Position numbers and translations under genes: made by a program
Source of the DNA: Humibacter sp. RRB41
GTDB taxonomy: Bacteria > Actinomycetota > Actinomycetes > Actinomycetales > Microbacteriaceae
Direction of reading: 5' to 3'
NCBI RefSeq assembly: GCF_022761015.1
Contig: NZ_JAKWJQ010000002.1
Span: forward strand, 513,261-577,260
Length of the DNA: 64,000 nt
Part shown: positions 7,663 to 19,035 of the stretch, one piece after another
Position numbering within the stretch: the stretch's first letter is position 1
Layout: every line of letters begins with the position of its first letter
Notes under the pieces: generated by a model
Told to the model about the DNA's origin: nothing
Seen by the model: the letters and a program-made list of their open reading frames with translations, nothing else
Database searches by the model: none

Positions 7663-8510
7663 GACTGGGGTAACCCCGACTGATCCGGGAGTATTCCGTC
7701 GACAGCCTCCACGGGCTCGCCCGGCGCGTCCACCGCTCCGCCGAACCGGCGGTCGCGGGACAGGTAGATGTCGATCGCCCTCCACAGTTCTTGACGCGAG
7801 AAATCGGGCCACAGCGTGTCGAGAAAGACCATCTCGGCATACGCCGATTGCCACAGCAGAAAGTTGGAGGTTCGCTGCTCTCCGGAGCTGCGCACGAAGA
7901 GGTCGACGTCGGGCATGTCTGGCACGTAGAGATGGCGTCGGATCGTCTTCTCGCTGATCGCCGACGGCTTGACGCGACCCGCCCTCACCTCCGACGCGAT
8001 CTCGCGCATCGCATCGACGAGTTCGACCCGTCCGCCGTAGTTGACGCACATCGTGAGGGTCAGCACGTCATTGTGACGGGTGAGCTGCTCAGCGAACTGG
8101 AGCTCCTTGATCACCGAGCCCCACAACCTCGGCTTGCGCCCCGCCCAGCGCACCCGGACGCCCCACTCGTTGAGCTGGTCGCGGCGCCTGTGCAGCACGT
8201 CGCGGTTGTAGCCCATCAGGAATCGCACCTCACCGGGTGAGCGCGCCCAGTTCTCGGTCGAGAACGCGTAGACGGAGAGATGTTTGACTCCGGCCTGAAT
8301 CGCGCCGGCGATCACGTCGAGGAGTACCTCCTCGCCCGCCTTGTGACCCTCGATGCGGCTGAGGCCTCGCCGATTCGCCCAGCGGCCGTTCCCATCCATC
8401 ACGATCGCGATGTGCTCCGGCACCGCCGGAAACGCGGGCGGATACACGCCGGTCCAGTCCAGTGGGCGGTAGGCGACGGCGTCCCTGTGCGTGAAGGGCT
8501 TCGGCGTCAT
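7659..8510 (-). CDS. uppS: isoprenyl (undecaprenyl/decaprenyl) diphosphate synthase
   Basis: A 283-residue cis-prenyltransferase making the long-chain isoprenoid carrier for cell-wall precursors. The catalytic motif [14 protein letters not shown] has Asp39, followed by [17 protein letters not shown] is the conserved S-E-N-W region, and [28 protein letters not shown] is the C-terminal substrate-binding block. [10 protein letters not shown] is the start because its ATG overlaps the recO TGA (ATGA). The product chain length, C50 or C55, cannot be told. It lies in the recO-uppS-dsbA-like transcription unit. Confidence 0.95.
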   Translation of the reverse strand: MTPKPFTHRDAVAYRPLDWTGVYPPAFPAVPEHIAIVMDGNGRWANRRGLSRIEGHKAGEEVLLDVIAGAIQAGVKHLSVYAFSTENWARSPGEVRFLMGYNRDVLHRRRDQLNEWGVRVRWAGRKPRLWGSVIKELQFAEQLTRHNDVLTLTMCVNYGGRVELVDAMREIASEVRAGRVKPSAISEKTIRRHLYVPDMPDVDLFVRSSGEQRTSNFLLWQSAYAEMVFLDTLWPDFSRQELWRAIDIYLSRDRRFGGAVDAPGEPVEAVDGILPDQSGLPQS

Positions 8511-9244
8511 GCACTCTCTCCGGTTCGGGCGACGTACGGCAGCGACCGAAGGCCGCGCTCCAGGTGCCATTGCGTGTATGCGGCGACGACACCGCTCGCC
8601 TTGGAGCGCGTCGAGGCATCCGTCGCATCGGCGACCGTCCAGTCGCCGCGAAGCAGCGCGGAAAGAAGGTCGATCACCTCGCGCCCCACCCTGGGGGCTC
8701 CTGGCGGTGCGCAGTCTGAGCAGACCACGCCGCCGAGCTGCACGACGATCGCCGTGTGCTCGCCTGCCGTGCCGCAGCGCGAGCACGTGTCGAAGCTCGG
8801 CGCCCAACCGGCAAGCGACAGCGCACGCAGCAGGTAGGAGTCGAGAGTGAGGGATGCCTCGTGCTCCCCGCGCGACAACGACCGCAGCGCCCCGATCAGC
8901 AGAAGGTACTGCTGCGACGATCCCTCCGCCTCCGTGAGCCGGTCAGCGGTTTCGACCATCGCATTCGCCGATGTGTAGCTGGCGTAGTCCGCGGCGATGT
9001 CCGCGCCGTAGGAGCCCAGAGACTCGGCCTGCGTCACGATGTCGAGGCTGCGGCCTTCGTACAGTTGCACGTCGGCCACCATGAACGGCTCGAGCCGCGC
9101 GCCGAACTTCGACGCGGTGCGCCGTACGCCCTTGGCGACGGCTCGCACCTTGCCGTGGCCCCTCGTGAGCAGGGTTACGATGCGGTCGGCTTCGCCCAGC
9201 TTGTGAGTGCGCAGCACGACGGCTTCGTCACGGTAGGTGGGCAT
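8507..9244 (-). CDS. recO: DNA repair protein RecO
   Basis: A 245-residue recombination mediator that helps load RecA onto SSB-coated DNA. The N-terminal OB fold begins [27 protein letters not shown]. The helical domain carries a zinc site with CSRCG and, 19 residues later, CSDC. The start at 9244 matches the beginning of the OB fold; the upstream in-frame extension lacks conserved sequence. It overlaps uppS by four bases. The recO-uppS order is conserved in actinobacteria. Confidence 0.93.
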   Translation of the reverse strand: MPTYRDEAVVLRTHKLGEADRIVTLLTRGHGKVRAVAKGVRRTASKFGARLEPFMVADVQLYEGRSLDIVTQAESLGSYGADIAADYASYTSANAMVETADRLTEAEGSSQQYLLLIGALRSLSRGEHEASLTLDSYLLRALSLAGWAPSFDTCSRCGTAGEHTAIVVQLGGVVCSDCAPPGAPRVGREVIDLLSALLRGDWTVADATDASTRSKASGVVAAYTQWHLERGLRSLPYVARTGESA

Positions 9245-9309
9245 CTTTCCATTATCGTCGCGAGGGCCCGCGCATCGGATGTGCCCGACGGCACAATCAC
9301 GATCTGCCG

Positions 9310-10032
9310 TCAGGTCGCGTCCCAGAGCGCGCGGTAGAACACGATGCGCTCCTCGTCGGGTTCGACCCCGTATGCCTCGTAGTACAGGTCGGTGTATCCG
9401 GCGCCGTAGTTCCATTCAGTGCTCCACGCGCCGATGGCGATATCGCCCCATCGGTCGGCGACGCCGAGTCGGCCGAGGTCGACATACCCGGTGACCGATC
9501 CATCGTCGCCGAGCAGGGTGTTCGGCGCACATGCGTCACCGTGGCAAACGACGAGACGGCCCGGTTCGGGGGCGGGCGGCAGCACCTCCAGCAGTTCGAG
9601 GCGCTCCGGGATGCCGTCGGCCCGGCTGCGCGTGATGCGCGCGTCGATCGACCACGAGAACGGGCATCCGTCGAGAGGCAACGTGTCGTGCAGAGTCCTC
9701 AGGCCCTCGCCGAGTGCTCGTACGGCGCGCTCCGGATCGGCACGCCAGCGCTCGGTCACGGCGTTCTCGCCGCCCAGCGCTCTGGTCACCAGCACATCGC
9801 CACGGTCGTCGGAGACGAAGTCGACGACCGTGGGAACCGTCAGGTATCCACCTGCCCAGGCCAATCGCTCGACCTCGGCTCCCAGGTCGAGCTCACTGCC
9901 CGCCGGCGCCCACTTGGCGAATACGGACTCGCCGCCGAGATCACCACGAACGGTGACGCCGCCGGCCTCGTTCACCCAGACGACATCGTCGATGCCGTCC
10001 GCGCCGAGCAGGTCGCGCAACGCGGGCGGCAC
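9310..10032 (-). CDS. aminoglycoside 3'-phosphotransferase-like kinase
   Basis: At least 240 residues of an APH/choline-kinase-type fold. The catalytic loop [14 protein letters not shown] contains the HGD base and N, and [18 protein letters not shown] is the metal-binding DxD-like segment with the family's DRWGD signature. VFAKWAPAG supplies the ATP Lys. Strong similarity in these loops is to APH(3') kanamycin kinases, yet the gene sits in a housekeeping cluster between leuA and recO. A native metabolic substrate is as likely as drug resistance. GTG 10032 is one start; the frame stays open to about 10120, so the N-terminus is uncertain by some 25 residues. Confidence 0.78.
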   Translation of the reverse strand: MPPALRDLLGADGIDDVVWVNEAGGVTVRGDLGGESVFAKWAPAGSELDLGAEVERLAWAGGYLTVPTVVDFVSDDRGDVLVTRALGGENAVTERWRADPERAVRALGEGLRTLHDTLPLDGCPFSWSIDARITRSRADGIPERLELLEVLPPAPEPGRLVVCHGDACAPNTLLGDDGSVTGYVDLGRLGVADRWGDIAIGAWSTEWNYGAGYTDLYYEAYGVEPDEERIVFYRALWDAT

Positions 10033-10129
10033 AGCGAGGCCGGTGCGGGGTCTGCCGGGAAGCGGCCTGATTCCCGCCGCTTCCTCGGCCCCCGCGCCGG
10101 CCTGAGTGCTTGATTCCGTGGTCAGACGA

Positions 10130-12012
<1,883 letters not shown>

Positions 12013-12018
12013 GGTGTC

Positions 12019-12024
12019 AGATTA
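12019..12024 (-). promoter_or_regulatory. -10 element of the leuA leader transcript
   Basis: TAATCT on the minus strand lies 6 bases before the leader-peptide GTG. No convincing -35 hexamer is visible 16-18 bp upstream. Confidence 0.5.
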
Positions 12025-12067
12025 GCACGGGGTCCGGTGGTCGGGTGGTGCGTCCGAGAGGCGGATG

Positions 12068-12940
12068 CTACTCGGCCACGGGCGCGACGAAGCGCTGGCG
12101 GATGCTCCCCAGCGACTCGATCTCACTGGTCACCGTCTCCCCCGCCTTCAGATACACCCGCGGGGTGCGCCCGAGTCCCACGCCGTCGGGCGTACCCGTG
12201 AAGATGACGTCGCCCGGAAGCAATTCGACCAGAGACGACAGCTTCGCGACGAGCACGGGGATCGAGAAGATCATGTCGCGCGTGCGGCCGGCTTGGAGCA
12301 CCTCGGTCGTCCCGTCGACGTGGGTGATGGTGCAGCCGATGGCGAGGTCGGCGCGGTCGGCTGAGGAGTCGACCTCGTCGATCGTGACGACGGCGGGACC
12401 GATCGGGGCGAACCCTTTCAGCGATTTGCCGATCGAGAACTGCGCGGGGTTTCCCCAGAACTGCACCGTGCGGTCGCTGATGTCCTGACCGATCGTGAGG
12501 CCGGCGACGTGCGACCAGGCATCCTCCTCGGCGATGTCGCGGCCTCCCTCGCCGATCACGACGACGAGTTCGACCTCCCAGTCCACGGTGTCGCCGGTCA
12601 GTTCGACGTCGACATCGGCGCCCGTGAAGCTGGAGACGAACTTGGTGAACACCATCGGGTTCTCCGGCACGTCGAGCCCCGACTCGCCCGCATGGCTCGC
12701 GTAGTTCAGGCCGATCGCGAACACCTGCGCGGGGCGCGGGACCGCGGGTCCGAGGTCGTGCGTGTCGAACTCGGCGCCGGTGGAGGCATCCTGCTCCCCC
12801 GCCCAACCGAGGAACTCGTTCCAGTCGTCGTACACCGCCTGCGGGTTCGACGAGAACCGGCCGGCGCTGGCCTTCTCGACGTCGAGCGCTCTTCCGCCGT
12901 CGACGATCACGAGGCGTCCTGAGAGATTGGCGATGCGCAC
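12068..12940 (-). CDS. fumarylacetoacetate hydrolase-family protein
   Basis: A 290-residue enzyme of the FAH superfamily, which cleaves or isomerises C-C bonds of 2-oxo or acylpyruvate compounds with a divalent metal. VFAIGLNYASHAGESG and MVFTKFVSSFTG open the fold. The metal-binding glutamates are in VDWEVELVVVIGEGG, followed by GLTIGQDISDRTVQF and KSLKGFAPIGP. The family's C-terminal block is LLPGDVIFTGTPDGVGLGR. GTG 12940 is preceded by GGAAGAAGG. It sits between an alpha/beta hydrolase and leuA. Substrate unknown: acylpyruvase and 2-hydroxyhepta-2,4-diene-1,7-dioate isomerase are candidate activities. Confidence 0.88.
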   Translation of the reverse strand: MRIANLSGRLVIVDGGRALDVEKASAGRFSSNPQAVYDDWNEFLGWAGEQDASTGAEFDTHDLGPAVPRPAQVFAIGLNYASHAGESGLDVPENPMVFTKFVSSFTGADVDVELTGDTVDWEVELVVVIGEGGRDIAEEDAWSHVAGLTIGQDISDRTVQFWGNPAQFSIGKSLKGFAPIGPAVVTIDEVDSSADRADLAIGCTITHVDGTTEVLQAGRTRDMIFSIPVLVAKLSSLVELLPGDVIFTGTPDGVGLGRTPRVYLKAGETVTSEIESLGSIRQRFVAPVAE

Positions 12941-13023
12941 GTGCTGCCTTCTTCCGATTCTGTGCTGGGGCATTCGGGGAAACATCCGACCATTGGACTC
13001 TAGCGAGATTGCGAGTCGAACGC

Positions 13024-13788
13024 TCAGCGCACGAGGAAGTCTCGTATCGCTGCCCCGAACTCGGGTTCTGTGACGGCACTCATGTGGTTTCCCGGCACCT
13101 CGACGTACCGGGCCAGCGGCATGATGTCTGCGAGGTCGGCACCAGACCCGTGATCGTCGTCGGCTTCTCCCATCACGACGAGCGACGGAGTCAGGATGTC
13201 CGCGAGCTCGCTCTCGGTCGCGCCGACCGAGGTGTCGAGCACCATGCGCAGAGCGACCGGGTCACCGCCGGTCGTGTGCAGGAACGCCTCGGAGCGCCAC
13301 TCGGCACTTCCACGCTCGTGCTGCCCGAGCCCGTCGAACACGCGGTGGAAGAACTCGTTGCGCTTGTCGACGGCCGTCACCCCTTTCAGGCCCATGCCTG
13401 CGATCACCGCACGGCCCGGCTCTGCGCCGCGCACGAGCATCCGCAGGGTGGTGCGGGCACCCAGCGAGTAGCCGCCGAGATCGTAGTCGATGAGGCCGAG
13501 GTGATCGATCAGAGCGAAGGCGTCGTCGGTGAGCACGTCGCGCGGATAGCGCGCCGGATCGTGCGAGCTCTCGCTGTCGCCGTGCGCCCTCAGGTCGGGC
13601 ATGATCACCCGGAATCCCGCTTCTGAGAGCAGTTCGGCGTGGCCGTACCTGATCCAGTTCACGTACGCCGTGGAGAATAAGCCATGGATGAGGACGACGG
13701 GCCTGCCATCGCCGAGCTCCCGATACGCCAGCACGGTGCCGTCCCCGGCGGTGAAGTGGTTCACGGGGAGATCGGATCTGCGCGGCAT
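13024..13788 (-). CDS. alpha/beta hydrolase
   Basis: A 254-residue cytosolic serine hydrolase. PVVLIHGLFST is the oxyanion-hole strand, GGYSLGART the nucleophile elbow with Ser, LVVMGEADDDHG the acid region, and VPGNHMSA the catalytic His. The fold lacks a signal peptide and its lid region is short. The ATG has both a usable AAGGA and a TAGGCT -10 six bases before it, so it may be transcribed leaderlessly from its own promoter. It is upstream of the FAH-family gene by 83 bp and both may form one catabolic unit. Substrate unknown. Confidence 0.85.
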   Translation of the reverse strand: MPRRSDLPVNHFTAGDGTVLAYRELGDGRPVVLIHGLFSTAYVNWIRYGHAELLSEAGFRVIMPDLRAHGDSESSHDPARYPRDVLTDDAFALIDHLGLIDYDLGGYSLGARTTLRMLVRGAEPGRAVIAGMGLKGVTAVDKRNEFFHRVFDGLGQHERGSAEWRSEAFLHTTGGDPVALRMVLDTSVGATESELADILTPSLVVMGEADDDHGSGADLADIMPLARYVEVPGNHMSAVTEPEFGAAIRDFLVR

Positions 13789-13800
13789 TCCTTCAGCCTA
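13789..13800 (-). promoter_or_regulatory. leaderless -10 element of the alpha/beta hydrolase gene
   Basis: TAGGCT (13800-13795) is followed by six bases and the ATG. The intervening GAAGGA could also serve as a ribosome site if transcription begins further upstream, so the leaderless reading is provisional. Confidence 0.35.
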
Positions 13801-13882
13801 CGGATGCCGCCGCCGGCTCACACCGTCGCCCACGTCGAGATCGTTCGCGTCGAGGCCGCCCGCGTCGAGGTCGCGCGGCGAA

Positions 13883-15289
13883 TCATTCCACCGCGAGGGC
13901 GACGACGGGCGAGACGGCACTCGCTCGTCTCGATGCGATGACGGACGAGACCGCGGTGAGCGCGGCGCCTCCCCCGATCACGACGACGACGATGGGCCAG
14001 GGCACCACCGGTGCCACGATGCCGTGCACGACGCCCCCGAGAAGCGACTGAGCGGCGACCCAGCCGTACAACATTCCGAGAAGCAAGCCGAACACGACGG
14101 CTCCTGCGGTAAGCTGAGCACCTTCGGCGAGGATCATCGTGCGCAGTTGTCCGCGGCTGAAGCCCAGCGCACGCAGCAGCCCGAGTTCCCGCATGCGCTG
14201 CAGCATGCCGACCGTGAGCGTGTTGACGAGTCCGACGGCCGCAATCAGGGCCGAGAATCCGACCAGCACGGAGAACACTCCGATCGTCAGCGCGACGGTG
14301 GAGCCGAGCGCCTGACGCTCGCCTGCCGACTCGGCCAAGCGGGCTGTGACGACGTCGCTGTAAGTGGTGAGCGCCACCGCGAACATCGTGACGAGAGTCA
14401 CGCCGATGATCAGGGACATGGTCGCCCTGGTGCTGCGCTCCGCATATCGCGACGCGTTGGCGACCGCGATGCGGGCAGACGGCGAATGTCCGAATGCGCG
14501 CCCGACAAGGCTGAGCACGGTGGGCATGATGAAGCGCGCACCCGCGATGATGCCGGAGAACGAGAAGATGCCGCCGAAGAAAGCGACCAGGAGCCCGACC
14601 GGGCTCAGCATCCCCGCCAGCACGCCGAGCGCCAGGAACGCGGCGCCGAGCACCAGCAGGACGATCGTCACGGTGGCACTCCGCGTGCGACGGCCGGTCG
14701 ACGATGCGGGAGCAGCCGCCGCCGCGGTCGCCTCGAGTGGGGAGACGAGCGTGACGCTGCGGCATCCGATCCACGCGGCGAACCAGGTCGTCACGATGAC
14801 CACGACGACGGGGCCGGCAACGGCGGGAGTCAACAGGTCATACATGGCGGGCGGCAGCCAGCCCTGGGCGAGACCGATTCCGGTGACAATCGCTGCGACG
14901 GCCACGCCGAGGACGAGTCCGGCCACCGCGCCGACCGCACCGACGACGAGGCCCTCGCCGGCAAGCGCCCTGCGTACGCGCGCCGACTCCGCCCCGAGCA
15001 GACGAAGCAGTGCGATCGGGCGCCGTCTGCCGGCGACGATCGTCGCGAAGGTGTTGGCGGTCACGACGGCGGCGACGTACACGGCGATCAGCAGGAAGAC
15101 GGATGAGACGGTACCGAGCGCGATGGCCACCGTTCCCGATGATGAGGCTGCGGACGCACCGACGGCGCCGGAGATCAGCACGACCGCCTCGACCAGTGCC
15201 ACCCCGAAGAGCGAGCTGACACCGGCGACCAGCAGAGTGGCCACGTGGTCGCGGGTGCTGCCGCCCGTTCGCAGCGCGCGGCCGCTCAT
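13883..15289 (-). CDS. FtsX-like ABC transporter permease
   Basis: A 468-residue membrane protein of the MacB/FtsX type. Four hydrophobic segments are near the N-terminus (LLVAGVSSLFGVALVEAVVLI) and the repeat unit is GFSRGQLRTMILAEGAQLTAG, the cytoplasmic coupling loop. An equivalent motif LLGAESARVRRAL is in the first half, so the protein carries two FtsX repeats joined by a Thr/Ala linker, as in two-repeat exporter permeases. It overlaps the end of the ATPase gene by four bases. With the kinase and regulator upstream, it probably exports or extracts a membrane-active compound or peptide. The ligand is unknown. Confidence 0.87.
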   Translation of the reverse strand: MSGRALRTGGSTRDHVATLLVAGVSSLFGVALVEAVVLISGAVGASAASSSGTVAIALGTVSSVFLLIAVYVAAVVTANTFATIVAGRRRPIALLRLLGAESARVRRALAGEGLVVGAVGAVAGLVLGVAVAAIVTGIGLAQGWLPPAMYDLLTPAVAGPVVVVIVTTWFAAWIGCRSVTLVSPLEATAAAAAPASSTGRRTRSATVTIVLLVLGAAFLALGVLAGMLSPVGLLVAFFGGIFSFSGIIAGARFIMPTVLSLVGRAFGHSPSARIAVANASRYAERSTRATMSLIIGVTLVTMFAVALTTYSDVVTARLAESAGERQALGSTVALTIGVFSVLVGFSALIAAVGLVNTLTVGMLQRMRELGLLRALGFSRGQLRTMILAEGAQLTAGAVVFGLLLGMLYGWVAAQSLLGGVVHGIVAPVVPWPIVVVVIGGGAALTAVSSVIASRRASAVSPVVALAVE

Positions 15290-16047
15290 CGTGCCGTCTC
15301 CGCCTCGAGCATGAGTTCGGAGATCTCCGCCGGTGTTCCCGCGCCGCCGTCATGCACGATACGGCCGTCGGCCAGCATGATGATGCGGTCGGCGTAGCTC
15401 GCCGCCACCGGATCGTGGGTGACCATGGCGATGCTCTGTCCGTGGTCGCGCGACGCCTCGGCGAGCAACCCGAGCACTTCACGGCCTGTGCGCGAGTCGA
15501 GATTCCCCGTCGGCTCGTCCGCGAAGATGACGTCGGGACGGGTGCCGAGGGCGCGGGCGATCGCGACGCGCTGCTGCTGACCCCCCGAGAGCTCGTGCGG
15601 CCGGTGTCCCACACGGCCCCGCAGGCCGAGCGTCTCGATGAGCCGCTCGACCCACTCGCTCTCGGCCGCGTTCGGCCGGCGACCGTCGAGATCGAACGGC
15701 AACAGGATGTTCGAGCGCACGTCGAGCACCGGCACGAGGTTGAACGACTGGAAGACGAATCCCGCCGCCCTCCTGCGCACTCGTGTGAGCTCGCGGTCAC
15801 TCAGCGCCGTCAGTTCCTGGTCTCCCAGCCACGCACGTCCGTCGCTGGGCACGTCCAGTCCGGCCATGATGTGCATCAGGGTGGACTTGCCGGAACCGCT
15901 CGCGCCGATGATCGCGGTGAATTGCCCCCTGCGCATCCCGACCGAGACGGCGTCGAGTGCTGTGACGGCGCCAGTTCCGGTGCCGTAGGTTTTCGTGAGG
16001 TCGACGACCCTGGCGGCGAGGCCGAGGTCCGAAGGACTGATCTGCAT
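15286..16047 (-). CDS. ABC transporter ATP-binding protein (LolD/MacB type)
   Basis: A 253-residue ATPase with Walker A IIGASGSGKST, a Q-loop in GFVFQSFNLVP, signature ELSGGQQQRVAIARAL, Walker B VIFADEPTGNLDS and H-loop MVTHDP. The TGNLDS sequence after Walker B and the FQSFNL Q-loop are diagnostic of the LolD/MacB/BceA group that works with FtsX-like permeases. The permease gene starts within its stop. It lies 91 bp downstream of the response regulator, which may control it. Confidence 0.93.
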   Translation of the reverse strand: MQISPSDLGLAARVVDLTKTYGTGTGAVTALDAVSVGMRRGQFTAIIGASGSGKSTLMHIMAGLDVPSDGRAWLGDQELTALSDRELTRVRRRAAGFVFQSFNLVPVLDVRSNILLPFDLDGRRPNAAESEWVERLIETLGLRGRVGHRPHELSGGQQQRVAIARALGTRPDVIFADEPTGNLDSRTGREVLGLLAEASRDHGQSIAMVTHDPVAASYADRIIMLADGRIVHDGGAGTPAEISELMLEAETAR

Positions 16048-16138
16048 GTCTTCGACGCTACGAACTGTCGAGGCTGCTGTCGTCCGGCTGAGGAGTCATC
16101 CTCATGCGACCGGAGGATGACCCGCTCTCGTCCGTCGG

Positions 16139-16795
16139 TCAGGGCACGAGACCGTTCTCGTACGCGAACGCGACCAGCTGCACCCTGTCGCGCAGGCCGA
16201 GCTTCGCGAGCACACGGGAGATGTGCGTCTTCACCGTGGCCTCGCTGAGGTATTCGCGCTCTGCGATCTCGGAGTTGCTGAGCGCCTTGGCAGCGAGGTC
16301 GAAGATCTCCCGCTCTCTCGCGGTGAGGGTGCCGAGCGACACCGGCGCGGTGCGACCGGGCGACGGCGCGAACTGCTCGAGCAGGCGACGGGTGGCGGAG
16401 GCCGCGATCACCGCGTTGCCTGCATGCACCGTGCGGATGGCGGCGAGAAGGAACTCAGGATCGGCATCCTTCAGCACGAATCCGCTCGCGCCCGCCCGGA
16501 TCGCCCGTGCAGCGCTCTCGTCCGTGTCGAACGTGGTCAACACGAGTACCCGAGGCGTCGCACCGATATCGAGCGCGACGATCGCGGCCGTGGCGGCGAC
16601 GCCGTCCATCTCGGGCATCCGCACGTCCATCAGCAGCACGTCGGGTCGCATCCGGCTTGCCAACTCGACGGCCTCGCGACCGTTGGATGCCTCGCCGGCG
16701 AACTCGAGATCCGGCTGCGACTCGATGAGCATGCGCACGCCGGCTCGGAACAACGCCTGGTCGTCGACGAGTGCCACGCGAATTCGAGCGCTCAC
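16139..16795 (-). CDS. NarL/LuxR-family response regulator
   Basis: A 218-residue two-component regulator. The receiver domain has Asp11 and Asp12 (LVDDQALFR), the phospho-acceptor Asp57 (LLMDVRMPEMDG), Thr in LVLTTFD, and Lys in FVLKDA. The C-terminal LuxR helix-turn-helix is LTAREREIFDLAAKALSNSEIAEREYLSEATVKTHIS. GTG 16795 overlaps the kinase stop (GTGA), so the pair is coupled. It probably activates the adjacent ABC genes, which is inference from position. Confidence 0.94.
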   Translation of the reverse strand: MSARIRVALVDDQALFRAGVRMLIESQPDLEFAGEASNGREAVELASRMRPDVLLMDVRMPEMDGVAATAAIVALDIGATPRVLVLTTFDTDESAARAIRAGASGFVLKDADPEFLLAAIRTVHAGNAVIAASATRRLLEQFAPSPGRTAPVSLGTLTAREREIFDLAAKALSNSEIAEREYLSEATVKTHISRVLAKLGLRDRVQLVAFAYENGLVP

Positions 16796-17991
16796 GACGC
16801 CACCTCCGGTCGTGTCACGGCCGGGAGGACCGCGACCACCTCGTACGACGGCTCGGTCGTCTCGATCGTGCCGACCGTGATCGTCCCGCCGGCCAGGGCC
16901 GCTCGCTCGCGCATGCCAGGCAGGCCGTGTCCTGCCGGCTCGCCCTGATTCACGACCGTCTGCGGCGACTCACGCCGGATCGCGTTTCGCACCCTGATGC
17001 GCAGCGCATCGGGCGTCCAGGTCAGTTCCACAGCGACCGGTCGGGAGGGTTCGCCGTGTCGAAGCGCGTTGGTGAGCGCCTCCTGCAGAATGCGGAAGGC
17101 GGCCAAGGCACTGCCCTGCAGCAGGGGGACGGGCATGCCGCTGTGCGACTCCACGATCAGCAGCCCGGCCTGGCGCATGCCGGCGACCAGCGCAGGAACG
17201 TCGTCGAGCGACGGTTGGGGGCCGTCCGGCTCCTCCCTGCGCAACTGCGTCAGCAACACGCGCACCTCTGCGAGAGCGGAACGTGCGGTCGCGGAGATCG
17301 TGCCGAGGGCATCCGCCTGCACGTCGGGATGCTCCGCCCCGGCATACCGCGCACCGTCGGCCTGCGCGATCACGACGGCGAGCGAGTGCGCGACGACGTC
17401 GTGCATGTCCCTCGCGATCGTGGTGCGCTCCTGTTCGACGGCGGATTCGTACGCTGCACGTTGCGCCTCGACCGCCGCCTGGATGCGCGCCTCGCGCGAC
17501 TGCCGGACGGTGCGCGTGAGCAGCCCGAGCGTCCAGCTCAGACCGAAGAGCGTGACCATCCCGATGCTCAGCGCCACCAGATTGACGATCACGTGGGACA
17601 CCCCGTACGCCACGCTGAAGTAGGAATCCCTGTTCGCGAACGTGAGGTAGAACGCAGCGAGAACACCGCCGACGACGGCCGAAGCCAGACCCAGCCACCG
17701 CACGGTCCTGCTGCCGTACGCCGCCGTCGCGAACGCCACGCCGAGCACGGCGACGTCGGCGGCAGTGGCCGCCTGCAGCGTGACCATCTGGCCGAGGGCG
17801 GCGACCCAGACGCCGATCAGCGCGAGAGGCGGCGAGAGCCGGCGAATCGCCAGTGCGACACAGAACAGCACCGCGACGATCGGTCCGATCAGTGGCGCGT
17901 TCGCCGCAGCCGACCAGATCACCAGCAACAGAAGCACGCCGGCGACGACGATATCGACGACCAGCTGGGTTCTGGTGATGGAACGGATCAC
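16792..17991 (-). CDS. sensor histidine kinase (HisKA_3 family)
   Basis: A 399-residue membrane kinase starting with GTG. About five hydrophobic segments fill residues 8-155, with little extracellular sequence. A short coiled coil (QSREARIQAAVEAQRAAYESAVEQER) leads to the dimerisation helix TIARDMHDVVAHSLAVVI with the phospho-accepting His197. The ATPase domain has LQEALTNALRHGE (N box) and GHGLPGMRERAALAGG (G box). This is the NarX/DesK-like architecture that pairs with LuxR-type regulators. The sensor region with membrane helices only suggests that it monitors the membrane or the cognate transporter. Signal unknown. Confidence 0.93.
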   Translation of the reverse strand: MIRSITRTQLVVDIVVAGVLLLLVIWSAAANAPLIGPIVAVLFCVALAIRRLSPPLALIGVWVAALGQMVTLQAATAADVAVLGVAFATAAYGSRTVRWLGLASAVVGGVLAAFYLTFANRDSYFSVAYGVSHVIVNLVALSIGMVTLFGLSWTLGLLTRTVRQSREARIQAAVEAQRAAYESAVEQERTTIARDMHDVVAHSLAVVIAQADGARYAGAEHPDVQADALGTISATARSALAEVRVLLTQLRREEPDGPQPSLDDVPALVAGMRQAGLLIVESHSGMPVPLLQGSALAAFRILQEALTNALRHGEPSRPVAVELTWTPDALRIRVRNAIRRESPQTVVNQGEPAGHGLPGMRERAALAGGTITVGTIETTEPSYEVVAVLPAVTRPEVAS

Positions 17992-18105
17992 CTGTCAACG
18001 GTACGCGGTACCGGTGCCCGAAGGCGCCCTCGGGGAGCCGGAATCATCCTCGAGACGGATGCGCATGCATCCGCAGGGCGACACGTCGCGCCCGCGATCA
18101 CGCGG

Positions 18106-19035
18106 CTAGAAGCCGAGCCGTCCGAGTTGCTTCGGATCACGCTGCCATTCTTTCGCCACCTTGACGCGGATGGAGAGGAAGACCTTCTGACCCACCAGCG
18201 GCTCGATCTGCGCACGCGCCGTCTCGCCGATCGTGCGCAGCCTCGAGCCGCCCTTGCCGATCACTATCGCCTTCTGGCTGTCGCGCTCGACGAACAGGTT
18301 GGCGTAGATCTCGGTCAGCGGTTTGTCCTCCCGTTCCACGATGTCGTCGATCGTGACCGCGAGCGAGTGCGGCAGCTCGTCGCGCACGTCTTCGAGCACG
18401 GCCTCGCGGATGTACTCGGCGATGCGGTCCTCCAACTGCTCGTCGGTGACCGTGTCGTCCGGGTAGAGCTGTGGAGACGGCGGCAGCAGCACGATGAGTT
18501 CGTCGACGAGCACGTCGAGCTGGCTGCCGCGCACGGCCGACAGCGGGATGATCGCATCCCACTCGCGCAGAGACGAGACCGTCAGGAGCTGATCGGCGAC
18601 AGCGGCCTTGCCCGTGGCATCCGTCTTCGTGACGATCGCCACCTTCTTCGCGCGCGGATAGTCTTCGAGACGCTCGTTGATGTACCTGTCGCCCGGACCG
18701 ATCTTCTCGTCGGCCGGCACGCAGAACCCGATGATGTCGACGTCGCCGAGCGTCGACTGCACGAGGGAGTTGAGTCGCTCGCCGAGCAGCGTGCGGGGAC
18801 GGTGCATCCCCGGGGTGTCGACGACGATGAGCTGACCGTCCGGCCGGTTGACAATGCCGCGGATCGCGCGCCTCGTGGTCTGCGGCTTCGAGCTGGTGAT
18901 CGCCACCTTCTCCCCCACCAGAGCGTTCATCAGAGTCGACTTGCCGACGTTCGGGCGTCCGATGAACGAGACGAATCCGGCGCGGAACGAGTTCTCGGGG
19001 GTGTCCGGCCTGTCGCCGGCGTCGGAGTCGCTCAT
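18106..19035 (-). CDS. era: GTPase Era, ribosome assembly factor
   Basis: A 309-residue GTP-binding protein for 30S maturation. G-domain motifs are FIGRPNVGKSTLMNAL (G1), TTRRAIRGIV (G2), VDTPGMH (G3) and IVTKTDA (G4). The C-terminal KH domain carries VIGKGGSRLRTIGETARAQIEPL, which binds the 3' end of 16S rRNA. The ATG overlaps the end of the CBS-domain gene (ATGA). Its place after ybeY and the CorC-like gene is conserved. Confidence 0.97.
   Translation of the reverse strand: MSDSDAGDRPDTPENSFRAGFVSFIGRPNVGKSTLMNALVGEKVAITSSKPQTTRRAIRGIVNRPDGQLIVVDTPGMHRPRTLLGERLNSLVQSTLGDVDIIGFCVPADEKIGPGDRYINERLEDYPRAKKVAIVTKTDATGKAAVADQLLTVSSLREWDAIIPLSAVRGSQLDVLVDELIVLLPPSPQLYPDDTVTDEQLEDRIAEYIREAVLEDVRDELPHSLAVTIDDIVEREDKPLTEIYANLFVERDSQKAIVIGKGGSRLRTIGETARAQIEPLVGQKVFLSIRVKVAKEWQRDPKQLGRLGF

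Noticed and set aside
9310..10032. Mobile antibiotic-resistance gene
   Set aside because: No flanking mobile element, and composition matches the neighbours; resistance remains only a possibility.
13601..15106. 501-residue open frame on the plus strand
   Set aside because: Antisense of the alpha/beta hydrolase and FtsX-like permease; sequence is repetitive charged residues without family motifs.
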